Shown here piece after piece: positions 27,130 to 35,933 of a stretch of 64,000 nt of DNA. The first letter of the stretch is position 1. Each line of letters opens with the position of its first letter. The DNA lies in contig JAGYKD010000001.1 in the NCBI GenBank assembly GCA_018401695.1, forward strand, positions 61,651-125,650, in the 5' to 3' direction. The notes under the pieces are model-generated. The model saw only the letters and a program-made list of their open reading frames with translations, was not told the DNA's origin and did no database searches. Position numbers and translations under genes: made by a program. Source of the stretch: Flavobacteriales bacterium. Its GTDB lineage: Bacteria; Bacteroidota; Bacteroidia; CAIKAF01.

Positions 27130-27876
27130 TTAAATTTGCATGCCGCCACACACATTAATCACCTGACCGGTAATGTAGGAGGAATCATCGGAAGCCAAAA
27201 ACACAACCAACCGAGCTACATCTTGCGGTGTTCCACCTCGTTTGAGAGGAATATGCTGCAACCATTGTTCTTTTTGACTGGCGTCCAACTCAGCGGTCAT
27301 TTCGGTTTCAATAAAGCCCGGTGCTATGGCATTGCAACGGATATTTCGGGAGCCAAGCTCCTTAGCAACCGATTGAGTAAAGCCGTTCATACCGGCTTTG
27401 GATGCGGCATAGTTGGCCTGTCCCGGATTCCCTCCTTTTCCTACTACAGAAGATATATTTATAATGGAACCACTCCGTTGCTTAAGCAGGGTTCGTTGCA
27501 CCGACTTAGTAACATTAAATACCGACTTTAAATTATTCTGGATAACCTCATCAAAGCTCTCTTCCGACATGCGCATAAGTAGGTTGTCGCGCGTAATACC
27601 CGCATTGTTTACCACAACATCCAGGCGTCCAAATGCCTCCAAAATTTTACCTACTACCTCTTCGGTTTGAGAGAAAGAAGCCGCATCGCAAGCAAAACAT
27701 AAGGCTTGCACGCCCTTGCTTTCCAATTCCAAACGCAAGGCCTCGGCAGCATCTTTAGACGATCGGTAGGTAAAGGCCACGTGAGCGCCCTCCTCTGCTA
27801 AAGTTAAGGCAATGGCGCGGCCAATTCCTCGAGAAGCCCCGCTAACAAATGCAAATTTTCCTTCGAGTATTCCCAT
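27130..27876 (-). CDS. fabG: 3-oxoacyl-[acyl-carrier-protein] reductase
   Basis: 248 residues from ATG 27876 (MGILEGKFAFVSGASRGIGR). The longer in-frame upstream stretch is not expected in this family. NADPH motif GASRGIG (residues 13-19), NNAGITRDNLL, catalytic Ser in ISSVVGKGG and Tyr156/Lys160 in NYAASKAG are present. It catalyses the NADPH-dependent first reduction in fatty acid elongation. The C-terminal SSYITGQVINVCGGM is typical. It is first in a two-gene operon with the vWA-like membrane protein. Confidence 0.93.
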   Translation of the reverse strand: MGILEGKFAFVSGASRGIGRAIALTLAEEGAHVAFTYRSSKDAAEALRLELESKGVQALCFACDAASFSQTEEVVGKILEAFGRLDVVVNNAGITRDNLLMRMSEESFDEVIQNNLKSVFNVTKSVQRTLLKQRSGSIINISSVVGKGGNPGQANYAASKAGMNGFTQSVAKELGSRNIRCNAIAPGFIETEMTAELDASQKEQWLQHIPLKRGGTPQDVARLVVFLASDDSSYITGQVINVCGGMQI

Positions 27877-28044
27877 GAGCTGTGTTTCCTGAATAGTATA
27901 CCTGATTTTGACGCATGGCTGAAGAGGCCAAGACTCTCCAGACATCTTACAAATATCCGATAATCCATGGAAATGCCTTACAAAACAGGAAATATAGGCT
28001 GCAAAAAATAAAGCAGAGGCCAACCAAAATATCGACCTTTGGGC

Positions 28045-30075
28045 ATGGCTTGGCAACAAAGGCTTGGTTGGCTAATAATGGTTTGCTTTCTTTCTGGGGG
28101 CATTGGAATCCATTGGCTGAGCTTTGATTACAATATGGCCAAAAACGTATTAGGGGACCGCCCTCAGGCCCATTCAGGCTTAAGCGAGGGCTGGTTGCTT
28201 TTAGGTATTAAAGATGGGGAAATCCAAGGAGTACGAGCCGATTTAGAAGCCATGTTGCAGGCAATGCCTCACACCGATTCTGTAATTTCTCTTGCGCATC
28301 TTAAACTACCTTGGGGCCTTGGGCCATTAATAGCAGAAAAAAGCGCGCTGCAGCCAAATGAAAAGTATCCAAATCCCAATGTGGCTGCACATTTCTTAGT
28401 AGACCGCCGCTTATACGACCGCAGAGACAGTTCTTGGTTGTACTTGGCTAAACCCAAGGAAGGACTATCTCAAGAAAAACACGAGCAAATTTATAAGGCA
28501 CTGAAGGCTTTAAAAACAAAAGAACCCGGTTTAAAAGCCATAGGAAAAAGCGTTTGGCAGCATCATTTTTTTAATGCCTTAAAAACCGACGCGCTGCGGT
28601 TAGCGGTTATAGGCCTTAGTTTGCTTTTGATTTTTTGTTGGCGCTTTATTCGTCCACTGCGTATGGTAGGATACATAGCACTGACTCTACTAGCTGGGCT
28701 TTGCGCTTGGCTTGGACTTCTTGCTCTTTTTGGCCCTCCCCTGCATTTGCTTTTGGGCCTTTCCCCGGCATTAATCTTGGCCCTGGGCATTAGCCAATGT
28801 TGGCATCTTATACAGGGAGAAAAAAGAAGCGAAAAGCCTAATTTACGAGGCGTATGGATGTCCGGATTAAGCAGCATTATAGCGCTGTTGGCATTGACAA
28901 CAACTCCCTTACCTATGGTCCAAAGTTTTGGATTTTGGACAGCCCTTGGTATAGGTTTACAAACCTTTTGTATTGGCTTTTTTTTAGCCCCCAAGTTTGT
29001 TGCATTTGAAGCGGCTTTTCGGGGCCATGCTCCTGCACTAAAATGGGTGGGCTGGTGGCCTTTACTACTTTTTCCCTGCCTAAGTGCCGGCCTATTTTTT
29101 CTAAAAACCGATGTAAGCTGGCATCAAGAACTCTATTCGAACCATTCATTAAAGGAGGAAGAACAATGGTTTGAGCACCGCATGGGTGGCACCATTCCCT
29201 ATTTGTTTTCTACCCAAGCCCCCGAGGCGGATTGCATGCAAGATTCAGGCTGTTTACGTTCGTTGGAGTCCATGGAGCGAGAACTGCAAAGCCATTATAA
29301 TTTAGGCCCCCTTTGGAGCCCTCTAGATGCTCTAAGGCTTGCCGCACAGCAACATGGCAAAAGCCCTTGGGGAAGCCACGGTATAATTCCCTTAGATGCA
29401 CAAGAACAAACTTTAATTCCGCACTACCTAAGAGGCCTGGAAAGACGATTGGGGCATCCCTTAAAAAATGAGCAAAACTGGTTTTGGCTAGCCCCCGGCC
29501 CCGCCCGGGGGACCTCGGCATTAAGTGACCTGAACAGCGGCAAGCTACCTAAGCCACAGGGCTTGTTTTTTGATGGCCCAAGACATGCTTCAGACCTGAT
29601 TAAAAGTTTGACCTACAGCTTGCCTTTAAGTTTTGCCGGTCTTTGGCTGCTTTTTGTTTTTGCGTTTGGTTTTAAAACCGGCAGTTTGGCTTGGTGCAGC
29701 AACTTACTGCCCCCCGCTGCATTGGCAGGCTTAGCTGGCTTGGTGGGTTTACCCTTAAACTTGGCACTACTGGTGGCTTTAGTAGTGGTTTCCGGTTTGG
29801 CTGCCGACGATTCCTTGCACCTTATGGTTTCTTATAATACCCAAAAAAGCACAGGCTACCCTAAAAGTGCTTGGAAACGCGCACTTTTAACAAAGAGCAG
29901 GGCGATGTACCTAAGCAGCCTAACCCTTGGGATAGGATTGTTGCCTTTGGCCTGGTCGTCTTTACAAACCAGTGCCCAATTTTGCCTCTACATGTGGTTT
30001 GGAATGGCTTTGGCATGGTTGGTAGACCAATGGCTGCTTCCCCTAATGTTGGCATTTGTAGGAAAAAGAGTTTGA
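28045..30075 (+). CDS. MMPL/RND-superfamily membrane exporter-like protein
   Basis: 676 residues from ATG 28045 (MAWQQRLGWLIMVCFLSGG). It has an RND duplicated layout: TM1, a soluble domain, five helices (~residues 185-330, including LSLLLIFCWRFIRPL and LGLSPALILALGISQCWHLI), a second soluble domain (~350-520), then five more helices with VVVSGLAADDSLHLMVSYN. Paired acidic residues in the second bundle (AADDSLH) resemble proton-relay positions. It is a possible lipid or hydrophobic-compound exporter; the substrate is unknown. It is shorter than most RND pumps and has no MFP or TolC genes beside it. Confidence 0.8.
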   Translation: MAWQQRLGWLIMVCFLSGGIGIHWLSFDYNMAKNVLGDRPQAHSGLSEGWLLLGIKDGEIQGVRADLEAMLQAMPHTDSVISLAHLKLPWGLGPLIAEKSALQPNEKYPNPNVAAHFLVDRRLYDRRDSSWLYLAKPKEGLSQEKHEQIYKALKALKTKEPGLKAIGKSVWQHHFFNALKTDALRLAVIGLSLLLIFCWRFIRPLRMVGYIALTLLAGLCAWLGLLALFGPPLHLLLGLSPALILALGISQCWHLIQGEKRSEKPNLRGVWMSGLSSIIALLALTTTPLPMVQSFGFWTALGIGLQTFCIGFFLAPKFVAFEAAFRGHAPALKWVGWWPLLLFPCLSAGLFFLKTDVSWHQELYSNHSLKEEEQWFEHRMGGTIPYLFSTQAPEADCMQDSGCLRSLESMERELQSHYNLGPLWSPLDALRLAAQQHGKSPWGSHGIIPLDAQEQTLIPHYLRGLERRLGHPLKNEQNWFWLAPGPARGTSALSDLNSGKLPKPQGLFFDGPRHASDLIKSLTYSLPLSFAGLWLLFVFAFGFKTGSLAWCSNLLPPAALAGLAGLVGLPLNLALLVALVVVSGLAADDSLHLMVSYNTQKSTGYPKSAWKRALLTKSRAMYLSSLTLGIGLLPLAWSSLQTSAQFCLYMWFGMALAWLVDQWLLPLMLAFVGKRV

Positions 30076-30076
30076 A

Positions 30077-31072
30077 TCACCGGCTGTAAGTGTCAATAAA
30101 GGACCGAATTTGACGCTTTAAATCGCCCCTATGGGTTTGGTATAAGTCGGTTTTAAACATGTCGGCCTCTTGATGGTACTGCTGGTAAACCACGAGCCGG
30201 GCATTGGCCTTATCGGCCTCTTTAAGCCATTGAAAATCCCCGAGTTCCGGATAAGCTGAGGCCTGTGTATACCAAAAATAAAACCACTTATTGCGCAGCA
30301 TTTTAGCTCCTGTTTTGTTCCTGCATGCCCCCTGTAAAAAGGCATAAAACCCTTTGGTCCTTCGCACCAAAATATCCATAAAAACCTGACGTAAACTTTG
30401 GCGACTCAAATGGGCCTTATAAACCTCAATGGCCAATGAGTCACCTAAAAAGCACAAATACCTTTTAGCGGCTTCTTCGCCCACATGCTGTGCGAGGTTT
30501 TCATTAAAGGCATCGTTTCCCGATACATACACATGCCTATGGCTAATTTCATGAAAAAGAATTTCGTATAAAATCCCTGGCTTTTGGTTCAGCATATAGG
30601 TAGTGACCGGGTCTGGCAAGAAACCCAAGGTAGACCAAGCATTTACAGGTCGAATAGCAACAGAGTAGCCCTTCTTACGCCAAAAATCGGCTTCCCGTTC
30701 GGCTTCTTGGAGATAAAAAAAACCTTTATACCCTAGACTTCCCAAAATTGGATAATGCCACTCCAGTCTTTGCAGGGAAAAGGCTTTAGAACCACTTACT
30801 ACATGCAGCAAAGGGCTTTCGTGGTGCAAATAGCTGCGGTAAGCTCTCCCAGGGTCAAGCCCCAGGCTATCCTTAGCAAAACTAAGCGCATCATGCACTT
30901 GGGCAAACCTTTCTCTATATTCCAAAGGAACCTCTGCCAAAGATTTGGAAGCAACCATAAGCTTTAAGTTTCCCTGCGCCAAATGCATAAAATAACTCAA
31001 TGGCTCCAAAAAAATAACTAAGAGTCCAAAAAGCAGCAGCCTAAGTACAAAAAGCACTGTTTTTACTTCCAT
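30077..31072 (-). CDS. Predicted aminopeptidase (COG4324-like zinc peptidase)
   Basis: 331 residues. One N-terminal membrane anchor (VLFVLRLLLFGLLVIFLEPL) precedes a domain with the zinc motif FHEISHRHVYV (His174-Glu-Ile-Ser-His178) and the following NENLAQHVGEEAAKRYL, as in predicted aminopeptidases of the Aminopep family. The C-terminal ~100 residues are helical with ANARLVVYQQYHQEADMFK. The reaction is inferred from the family. It is convergent with the MMPL-like gene and separated from it by one base. Confidence 0.85.
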   Translation of the reverse strand: MEVKTVLFVLRLLLFGLLVIFLEPLSYFMHLAQGNLKLMVASKSLAEVPLEYRERFAQVHDALSFAKDSLGLDPGRAYRSYLHHESPLLHVVSGSKAFSLQRLEWHYPILGSLGYKGFFYLQEAEREADFWRKKGYSVAIRPVNAWSTLGFLPDPVTTYMLNQKPGILYEILFHEISHRHVYVSGNDAFNENLAQHVGEEAAKRYLCFLGDSLAIEVYKAHLSRQSLRQVFMDILVRRTKGFYAFLQGACRNKTGAKMLRNKWFYFWYTQASAYPELGDFQWLKEADKANARLVVYQQYHQEADMFKTDLYQTHRGDLKRQIRSFIDTYSR

Positions 31073-31178
31073 TTTAATCCGAAGTTGTCGTCTAATTTAT
31101 TCTAAAAATAGCCATTCGTGGATTCTTTCTGTTTCATTTTATAATTTTTTGTTGTTGCTTTGCCACAAATTATGATTC

Positions 31179-31682
31179 ATGAACGATTCTACTGCTATCA
31201 AAACCCTGCTAAACCAAGAGATTGAAAAACGCGAGCACGAAATAAGCCTGCTCAAAGGTATCCTGCACGGCTTAGACAAAAACGATTCCCCCCTGTTGGA
31301 AAAAGCAGCTATGGAACAAACAACCGAGGTAGTCTCCGCTCCGCAAACCCCGGCTACAAAAGTTCCACGGAGAAAACTTTCTAAAAAGAGAAAAGGTAGC
31401 CTCATCTATGCCGTAATGAGCTTGCTTAACAAACAAAAACGTTTTATGGATAGCCGTGAGCTAAGTGAAATCATAGGCAAAAAATACCCCAAGTTGGTTA
31501 AAGACGGCGATAAGTTCGAAAAGTATTTGGCCGTTGTGCTAAGCAACTACAAAAGAAAAGGTGAACTTTCCGGAATTAAAAAGAATCATAAGGGCGAAAA
31601 ACTCAACCGAACCTTTTGGGGGGTATACAACTGGGTAGATACCGAAGGAAACCCTTTAGAAACCATTAAGGTAGAGGCATAA
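31179..31682 (+). CDS. Hypothetical protein with N-terminal coiled coil and C-terminal winged-helix-like domain
   Basis: 167 residues, not recognised by name. The N-terminal ~38 residues form a likely coiled coil (LLNQEIEKREHEISLLKGIL). A Pro/Thr-rich linker and a basic patch (RRKLSKKRKG) follow. The last ~95 residues (LIYAVMSLLNKQKRFMDSRE through FWGVYNWVDTEG) have the helix-turn-helix plus wing look of HARE-HTH / restriction-associated winged helices. A DNA-binding role is an inference. It stands alone, divergent from the aminopeptidase gene. Confidence 0.7.
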   Translation: MNDSTAIKTLLNQEIEKREHEISLLKGILHGLDKNDSPLLEKAAMEQTTEVVSAPQTPATKVPRRKLSKKRKGSLIYAVMSLLNKQKRFMDSRELSEIIGKKYPKLVKDGDKFEKYLAVVLSNYKRKGELSGIKKNHKGEKLNRTFWGVYNWVDTEGNPLETIKVEA

Positions 31683-31697
31683 TCCGCACATCTTATT

Positions 31698-33125
31698 TTA
31701 TTCTACGTTGAGTTCCCAAACCAGCACCTCTCCAGGGCTGGATTGCATCACGTGGCGTGACCTAAAATCTTTTGGGCCCGTCAACAATAAAACCGCCGTG
31801 TTCGGCGCAATATCACCCACATTTAAAGGCACCAAACCCAAACGGTAGGTGCCTTTTTTTAAGGTCAATTCCGCAGAAATCCCTTGTCCCGTTATGGCCA
31901 CATCCCCCATCCATAGGGTGTCGTTCAAATACACCGAAACACTATCTCCGTCCACCTGTTGGGCATCTCTCAAATTCAGGTTAAAAGTCCCCTCCGGCAC
32001 ATCCATTGCCGGCCACGGCCGCTGCTCCACCAAGCCTTTAGGCAATAAAACCACCTGATTATCCTTTACTTCTCCCACTGTACTGTCCTCCAAAACCAAA
32101 AGCTCCTCTTTGGGTCGCCAAATTTTTATTAAGCCATCCAAACCTGTAGTTACCAAGGCTTGCTCATCTGAGGGCATCCATAAAGAACGCACCCCTCCTG
32201 CATGGGCTTTCCATTCGGCCAAAACCCGTAAATCATCTGCATGAAGCACATATACTTTTCCTTGAACGTCTCCTGTAATTAGCCAAGGCTTACCGGGCGG
32301 CTTAAACAGGCGGCAATAACCCAGCTCGGAAGGAAACAACAAACGAGAAGCCGCCGGCATCTCTCCAGGGGCATCTGTAGACCAGCGATGCACTGTCCCA
32401 GAAGCCCATACATACAATTGATTTCCGCTAACCAAAAGGTTGTTGCTAACGGTTGGAGAAAGGTACGTTCTAAGCAATTTCCCTTCCGGCAAAGACCGAA
32501 CAAAAATCTGAAAACCATCGGCATACCACACTTCTTGCTTCTCTGCATCCAACCAAGCATCCGTTATTCCGTAGCTGAATCCGTTGGGATAAAACAGGGA
32601 GGCGGCCAGTTGTCGGATTTCGCGCATGCGGTCCGGATTTCCTACCCGAACCAAACCATCCGAAGTTTCCCTCAAATTGCTGTGGTACCCGGCTATGAGC
32701 AAACTAGCTTGCTTGGGGTTTAGGTTCACATAACACACCACATCAAAAGAAGCAATAAAGGCTTTGAGCAAAAGCATGCCCGGATACCTAAACTCTCGAA
32801 TGCGTCCCGACCCATCGGCAGAAAATATACTCGCTCCACCCGGAGCCACAACCAAGGCATTGATACCGGTTTGGTGCTCTTCTAACCACTGCTCCTGCTC
32901 AAGAGATGGCCAATTCCAAACCACCATGCGGCCCTTATCATCGGCCGACAAAGCTTGCACCCCTCCGGGCAAACCTATCCATTGCTCTACTGCTGTTGCC
33001 CCGCGCTTTCGGTGGGCATTCAATACGGTGTCTAACTCAAATAGCGGAACTTGCCCCTTAAGAAACCCTAGGAAGGGCCAAACAAAAACGACAATTAAAA
33101 CTGCCTTTTGACAATTGTTGACCAT
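31698..33125 (-). CDS. WD40/beta-propeller-like secreted protein
   Basis: 475 residues from ATG 33125 (MVNNCQKAVLIVVFVWPFLG), which gives a signal peptide; a longer frame to 33176 would reach into the divergent gene. Several WD-type repeats are seen: SADDKGRMVVWNW, FSADGSGRIREFR, ITGDVQGKVYVLH and VTTGLDGLIKIWR. A C-terminal beta domain (VYLNDTLWMGDVAITGQGIS) could be Ig-like. It probably lies in the periplasm or on the surface. The partner is unknown. Its start codon is 25 bp from that of the divergent PBP4-type gene. Confidence 0.78.
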   Translation of the reverse strand: MVNNCQKAVLIVVFVWPFLGFLKGQVPLFELDTVLNAHRKRGATAVEQWIGLPGGVQALSADDKGRMVVWNWPSLEQEQWLEEHQTGINALVVAPGGASIFSADGSGRIREFRYPGMLLLKAFIASFDVVCYVNLNPKQASLLIAGYHSNLRETSDGLVRVGNPDRMREIRQLAASLFYPNGFSYGITDAWLDAEKQEVWYADGFQIFVRSLPEGKLLRTYLSPTVSNNLLVSGNQLYVWASGTVHRWSTDAPGEMPAASRLLFPSELGYCRLFKPPGKPWLITGDVQGKVYVLHADDLRVLAEWKAHAGGVRSLWMPSDEQALVTTGLDGLIKIWRPKEELLVLEDSTVGEVKDNQVVLLPKGLVEQRPWPAMDVPEGTFNLNLRDAQQVDGDSVSVYLNDTLWMGDVAITGQGISAELTLKKGTYRLGLVPLNVGDIAPNTAVLLLTGPKDFRSRHVMQSSPGEVLVWELNVE

Positions 33126-33150
33126 TTTTGCCTGACCAAACCGACTAAAG

Positions 33151-34587
33151 ATGCTATTGAGATTTTTCATTGCCATGTGGCTGTGTTCTCCTATTCTTGC
33201 GCAGGCACAGTCTGCCGATGAGCTTACAATGTACTTAAAAAAATTTGCTCAGCGTGAGGGAATGGCCGGTGCATCCTTTGGTCTTTCGCTTAGGCATGTG
33301 CAAAGCGAAGAAAAGGCAATCGAATGGTGTTCCGAAGCATACTACACCCCCGCTTCCGTTCAAAAACTTATCACTACGGCCGCCGCTTTGGATGTTTTGG
33401 GCCCCGATTTCCGCTTCGAAACCCGATTTTGGTTGCTGCCCCCAGAGGCCGGAGCCAAACCCTCCCTTGTTATAGAAGCGGGCGGAGATCCAAGCTTGGG
33501 ATCTACCTGGTTCGGACAAACCAACCCCGATAAAATCCTTCGTGAAATACATACTTGGTTGCTTCAAAACAAGGTTTTCCAGTTGGAGGCCATCTACGCT
33601 GACCTCGGAAATTTCTCTTCCCAAGGCAATCCGGACTACTGGGCATGGGCCGATTTAGGCAATTATTTTGGTAGTCCCAATTCCGGCCTTTGCTACGCCG
33701 ACAACCGAACCAATCTGCACTTTCAATCCTTTGCACCGGGAACTCCGGCCAAACTGTTGTCCGTGTATCCCAAAGTGCCCAATTGCCGCTTTGAGTCTTT
33801 GGTTACCGCAGGAACTCCCGGCTCAGGAGACGAGGCCTGGGTGTTTGGTGCACAAAACCAAGAAAACCGAATCGTTAGAGGAACCATTCCGCCCAACAAA
33901 AACGATTTTGTGGTGCGGGCCTCCGTACCCAACCCTCCCCTATTTGCCTTATTTCAACTGCAGTTAGGCCTCCAAAACAAAGGTCTAAACTGCGACTTTT
34001 ACAGCATGCTTCCTCCGGAAGTCCGGTACCACGAACGCGCACGCTTGCTGGGCACCTGGAAATCTCCTCCGCTACATGAACTGGTAACGGTAACCAATAC
34101 CTTCAGCAACAACCTTTTTGCCGAGCAGCTGCTCTGGGCATTAAGCCCCGAAAAGGCCAACGAAAGAGGAGGAGAAAGCGGTTTGGAGGGGCTTTTGCAT
34201 TGGATAACTCAACAAATGCCCCATACGGCCGGCATTTTCCCGGTCGATGGCTCCGGACTTAGCCGACTCAATGGCCTAAGCCCGGATTTTTTGACCCGAT
34301 TTTTATGCCTTATGTCCAAAAAACCTTGGTTCGAACGCTATTACGAAAGCCTTCCCTTGGCAGGAAGCAGAGGCACACTCAGCAGTTTCAACAGCGAGGG
34401 GCTTAAAGGCAACTTACGCGCCAAAAGCGGCTCCATGGCACGTGTCCGCGCCTACGCCGGATACCTCATCACAAAATCCGGAAAACAATATGCCCTCGCC
34501 GCCATAATCAACCATTTCGATACCGAATCTGCTCAAGCACAAAGAGAACTCGAAGCCTTGTTTCAATTGCTTTACGAAACTTTTTGA
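33151..34587 (+). CDS. dacB: D-alanyl-D-alanine carboxypeptidase/endopeptidase, PBP4 type
   Basis: 478 residues. Signal peptide MLLRFFIAMWLCSPILAQAQ, then the S13 serine-hydrolase motifs: SxxK at residues 69-72 (YTPASVQKLITT), SxN near residue 318 (TNTFSNNLF) and KSG near residue 425 (AKSGSMARVRAYAGYL). It trims or cleaves peptidoglycan cross-links in the periplasm. Length is normal for PBP4. It is followed by repeat copy e nine bases after the stop. Confidence 0.92.
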   Translation: MLLRFFIAMWLCSPILAQAQSADELTMYLKKFAQREGMAGASFGLSLRHVQSEEKAIEWCSEAYYTPASVQKLITTAAALDVLGPDFRFETRFWLLPPEAGAKPSLVIEAGGDPSLGSTWFGQTNPDKILREIHTWLLQNKVFQLEAIYADLGNFSSQGNPDYWAWADLGNYFGSPNSGLCYADNRTNLHFQSFAPGTPAKLLSVYPKVPNCRFESLVTAGTPGSGDEAWVFGAQNQENRIVRGTIPPNKNDFVVRASVPNPPLFALFQLQLGLQNKGLNCDFYSMLPPEVRYHERARLLGTWKSPPLHELVTVTNTFSNNLFAEQLLWALSPEKANERGGESGLEGLLHWITQQMPHTAGIFPVDGSGLSRLNGLSPDFLTRFLCLMSKKPWFERYYESLPLAGSRGTLSSFNSEGLKGNLRAKSGSMARVRAYAGYLITKSGKQYALAAIINHFDTESAQAQRELEALFQLLYETF

Positions 34588-34595
34588 GGTGTTTT

Positions 34596-34745
34596 GGGGG
34601 GCTTTCCGGCTCTCGGGCATAGTGCCTTTGGCCCACCGGCTGCGGCTACCGGCTCCGGGGTCCCCCGTTTATTAACGGGGGCCTCCTCGCTCGGTGCCGC
34701 AGCACGGTGCGCCTGCAGTCAGCTATGCTCCTCCATCCGGGCCCC
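34596..34745 (-). repeat. Intergenic palindrome family, copy e
   Basis: On the minus strand it opens with CCCGGATGGAGGAGCATAGC. An inner perfect hairpin (CCCCCGTT-tatt-AACGGGGG, 34662-34681) lies between outer arms at 34635-34657 and 34688-34708. The right end is GCCCGAGAGCCGGAAAGCCC. It begins 9 bp after the dacB stop codon. The boxes are more diverged than in copies a, c, f, h and i. Confidence 0.7.
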
Positions 34746-34839
34746 GCCCACCCACAGGGCCTCTATGTATTTTATGGCAAATTTTGTACCAAAACAGTCC
34801 AACTAACCTAAGCTACTAGGCTTCAACTCTCCCTTTTTG

Positions 34840-34847
34840 TATTTTTG
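34840..34847 (+). promoter_or_regulatory. Putative -7 element of ruvX
   Basis: TATTTTTG ends 4 bases before the ruvX ATG at 34852. If used as a -7 box, transcription would start at or next to the start codon. No clear -33 box is seen. Confidence 0.35.
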
Positions 34848-34851
34848 CGCA

Positions 34852-35271
34852 ATGAGGTACCTGGCCTTTGACATGGGAAGCAAACGAACCGGTGTAGCCG
34901 TAACCGATCCTTTAGGCATGTTTGCCCAAGCACTCACCACCTTGGAAACACCCAAGCTCCTTCCCTGGCTCAAAAATTACCTCGAACAAGAAAAAGTAAA
35001 AGGCTTGGTATTAGGTTTCCCCCTGAACCACCAAGGCGAAGCCACCGATGCCACTGCCCTGGTATTGGATGCCCAACAAAAAATACAATCTGCCTTTCCC
35101 AATTTACCCATCTTTTTGGAAGATGAGGCCTTCAGTTCCAAACAAGCGCTTAACACACTTATTCAAGCAGGAACCAGCCCTAAAAAACGAAGAGAAAAAG
35201 GGCTGATTGACAAGGTTTCTGCTGTCCATATTTTGCAGCGATTCCTGCAAAATCAAACTACCGCTCTATGA
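34852..35271 (+). CDS. ruvX: Putative Holliday junction resolvase/pre-16S rRNA nuclease (YqgF/RuvX)
   Basis: 139 residues from ATG 34852 (MRYLAFDMGSKRTGVAVTDP). RNase H-like fold: the first Asp in FDMGSKRTGVAV, the LVLGFPLNHQGE strand, IFLEDEAFSSKQA, and the C-terminal Asp in KGLIDKVSAVHILQ. It processes the 5' end of 16S rRNA in Escherichia coli. It overlaps def by 4 bases (ATGA). Confidence 0.9.
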   Translation: MRYLAFDMGSKRTGVAVTDPLGMFAQALTTLETPKLLPWLKNYLEQEKVKGLVLGFPLNHQGEATDATALVLDAQQKIQSAFPNLPIFLEDEAFSSKQALNTLIQAGTSPKKRREKGLIDKVSAVHILQRFLQNQTTAL

Positions 35272-35825
35272 TTTTACCCATTGTGGCCTATGGCGATCTA
35301 AGCTTACGCCGACCTACCCGCGAAATAGAACCAGAGCACCCCAAGTTGTCGGAGTTCATCCAAAATATGTGGGATACTATGTATCAAGCCAGCGGTGTAG
35401 GACTGGCCGCTCCCCAAGTAGGCGAATCCATTAGGCTTTTTGTTGTGGACGGCAGCAGTTTTGCGGACGAAGACCCGGAAATGGAACACTTTAAACATGT
35501 GTTTATTAATCCGGAAATTCTGGAAGAAGAAGGCAAAGAATGGGCCTTTAACGAAGGCTGCTTAAGCATTCCCGGCATCCGCGAAGATGTGCAGCGCAAA
35601 CCCCGTGTACTCCTGGCTTGGGACAACGAAAATTTTGAGCCCCAAGAAGCCTGGTTTGAGGGCATGGAGGCACGGATTATTCAACATGAATACGACCACT
35701 TGGAGGGCATACTGTTTACCGACCACCTGGGTCCATTGCGCAAAAAAATGCTCAAAAGTAAATTGGAGCGCATAAGCAAAGGACAAGTCCATGCCGATTA
35801 CCGCATGAGATTCCCAAAAAAATAA
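35268..35825 (+). CDS. def: Peptide deformylase
   Basis: 185 residues. Removes the formyl group from nascent polypeptides. The three motifs are intact: GVGLAAPQVG (residues 43-52), EGCLSIPG with metal-binding Cys98, and QHEYDHLEGILF with His140, Glu141 and His144. The N-terminus is MILPIVAYGDLSLRRPTREI. Cotranscribed and translationally coupled with ruvX. Confidence 0.95.
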   Translation: MILPIVAYGDLSLRRPTREIEPEHPKLSEFIQNMWDTMYQASGVGLAAPQVGESIRLFVVDGSSFADEDPEMEHFKHVFINPEILEEEGKEWAFNEGCLSIPGIREDVQRKPRVLLAWDNENFEPQEAWFEGMEARIIQHEYDHLEGILFTDHLGPLRKKMLKSKLERISKGQVHADYRMRFPKK

Positions 35826-35881
35826 GCGCATTGAGGCTTTCCTAAATTACAATCCCCCCCTCAATAACGCCTGCGATGTTC

Positions 35882-35889
35882 TATATTTG
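35882..35889 (+). promoter_or_regulatory. Putative -7 element of ychF
   Basis: TATATTTG lies 45 bases before the ychF ATG. A -33 TTG at the usual spacing is not apparent. Confidence 0.35.
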
Positions 35890-35933
35890 CCGGCTAAACA
35901 GGGGCATTTAAATTTTAAAACTAACGAAAGGTT

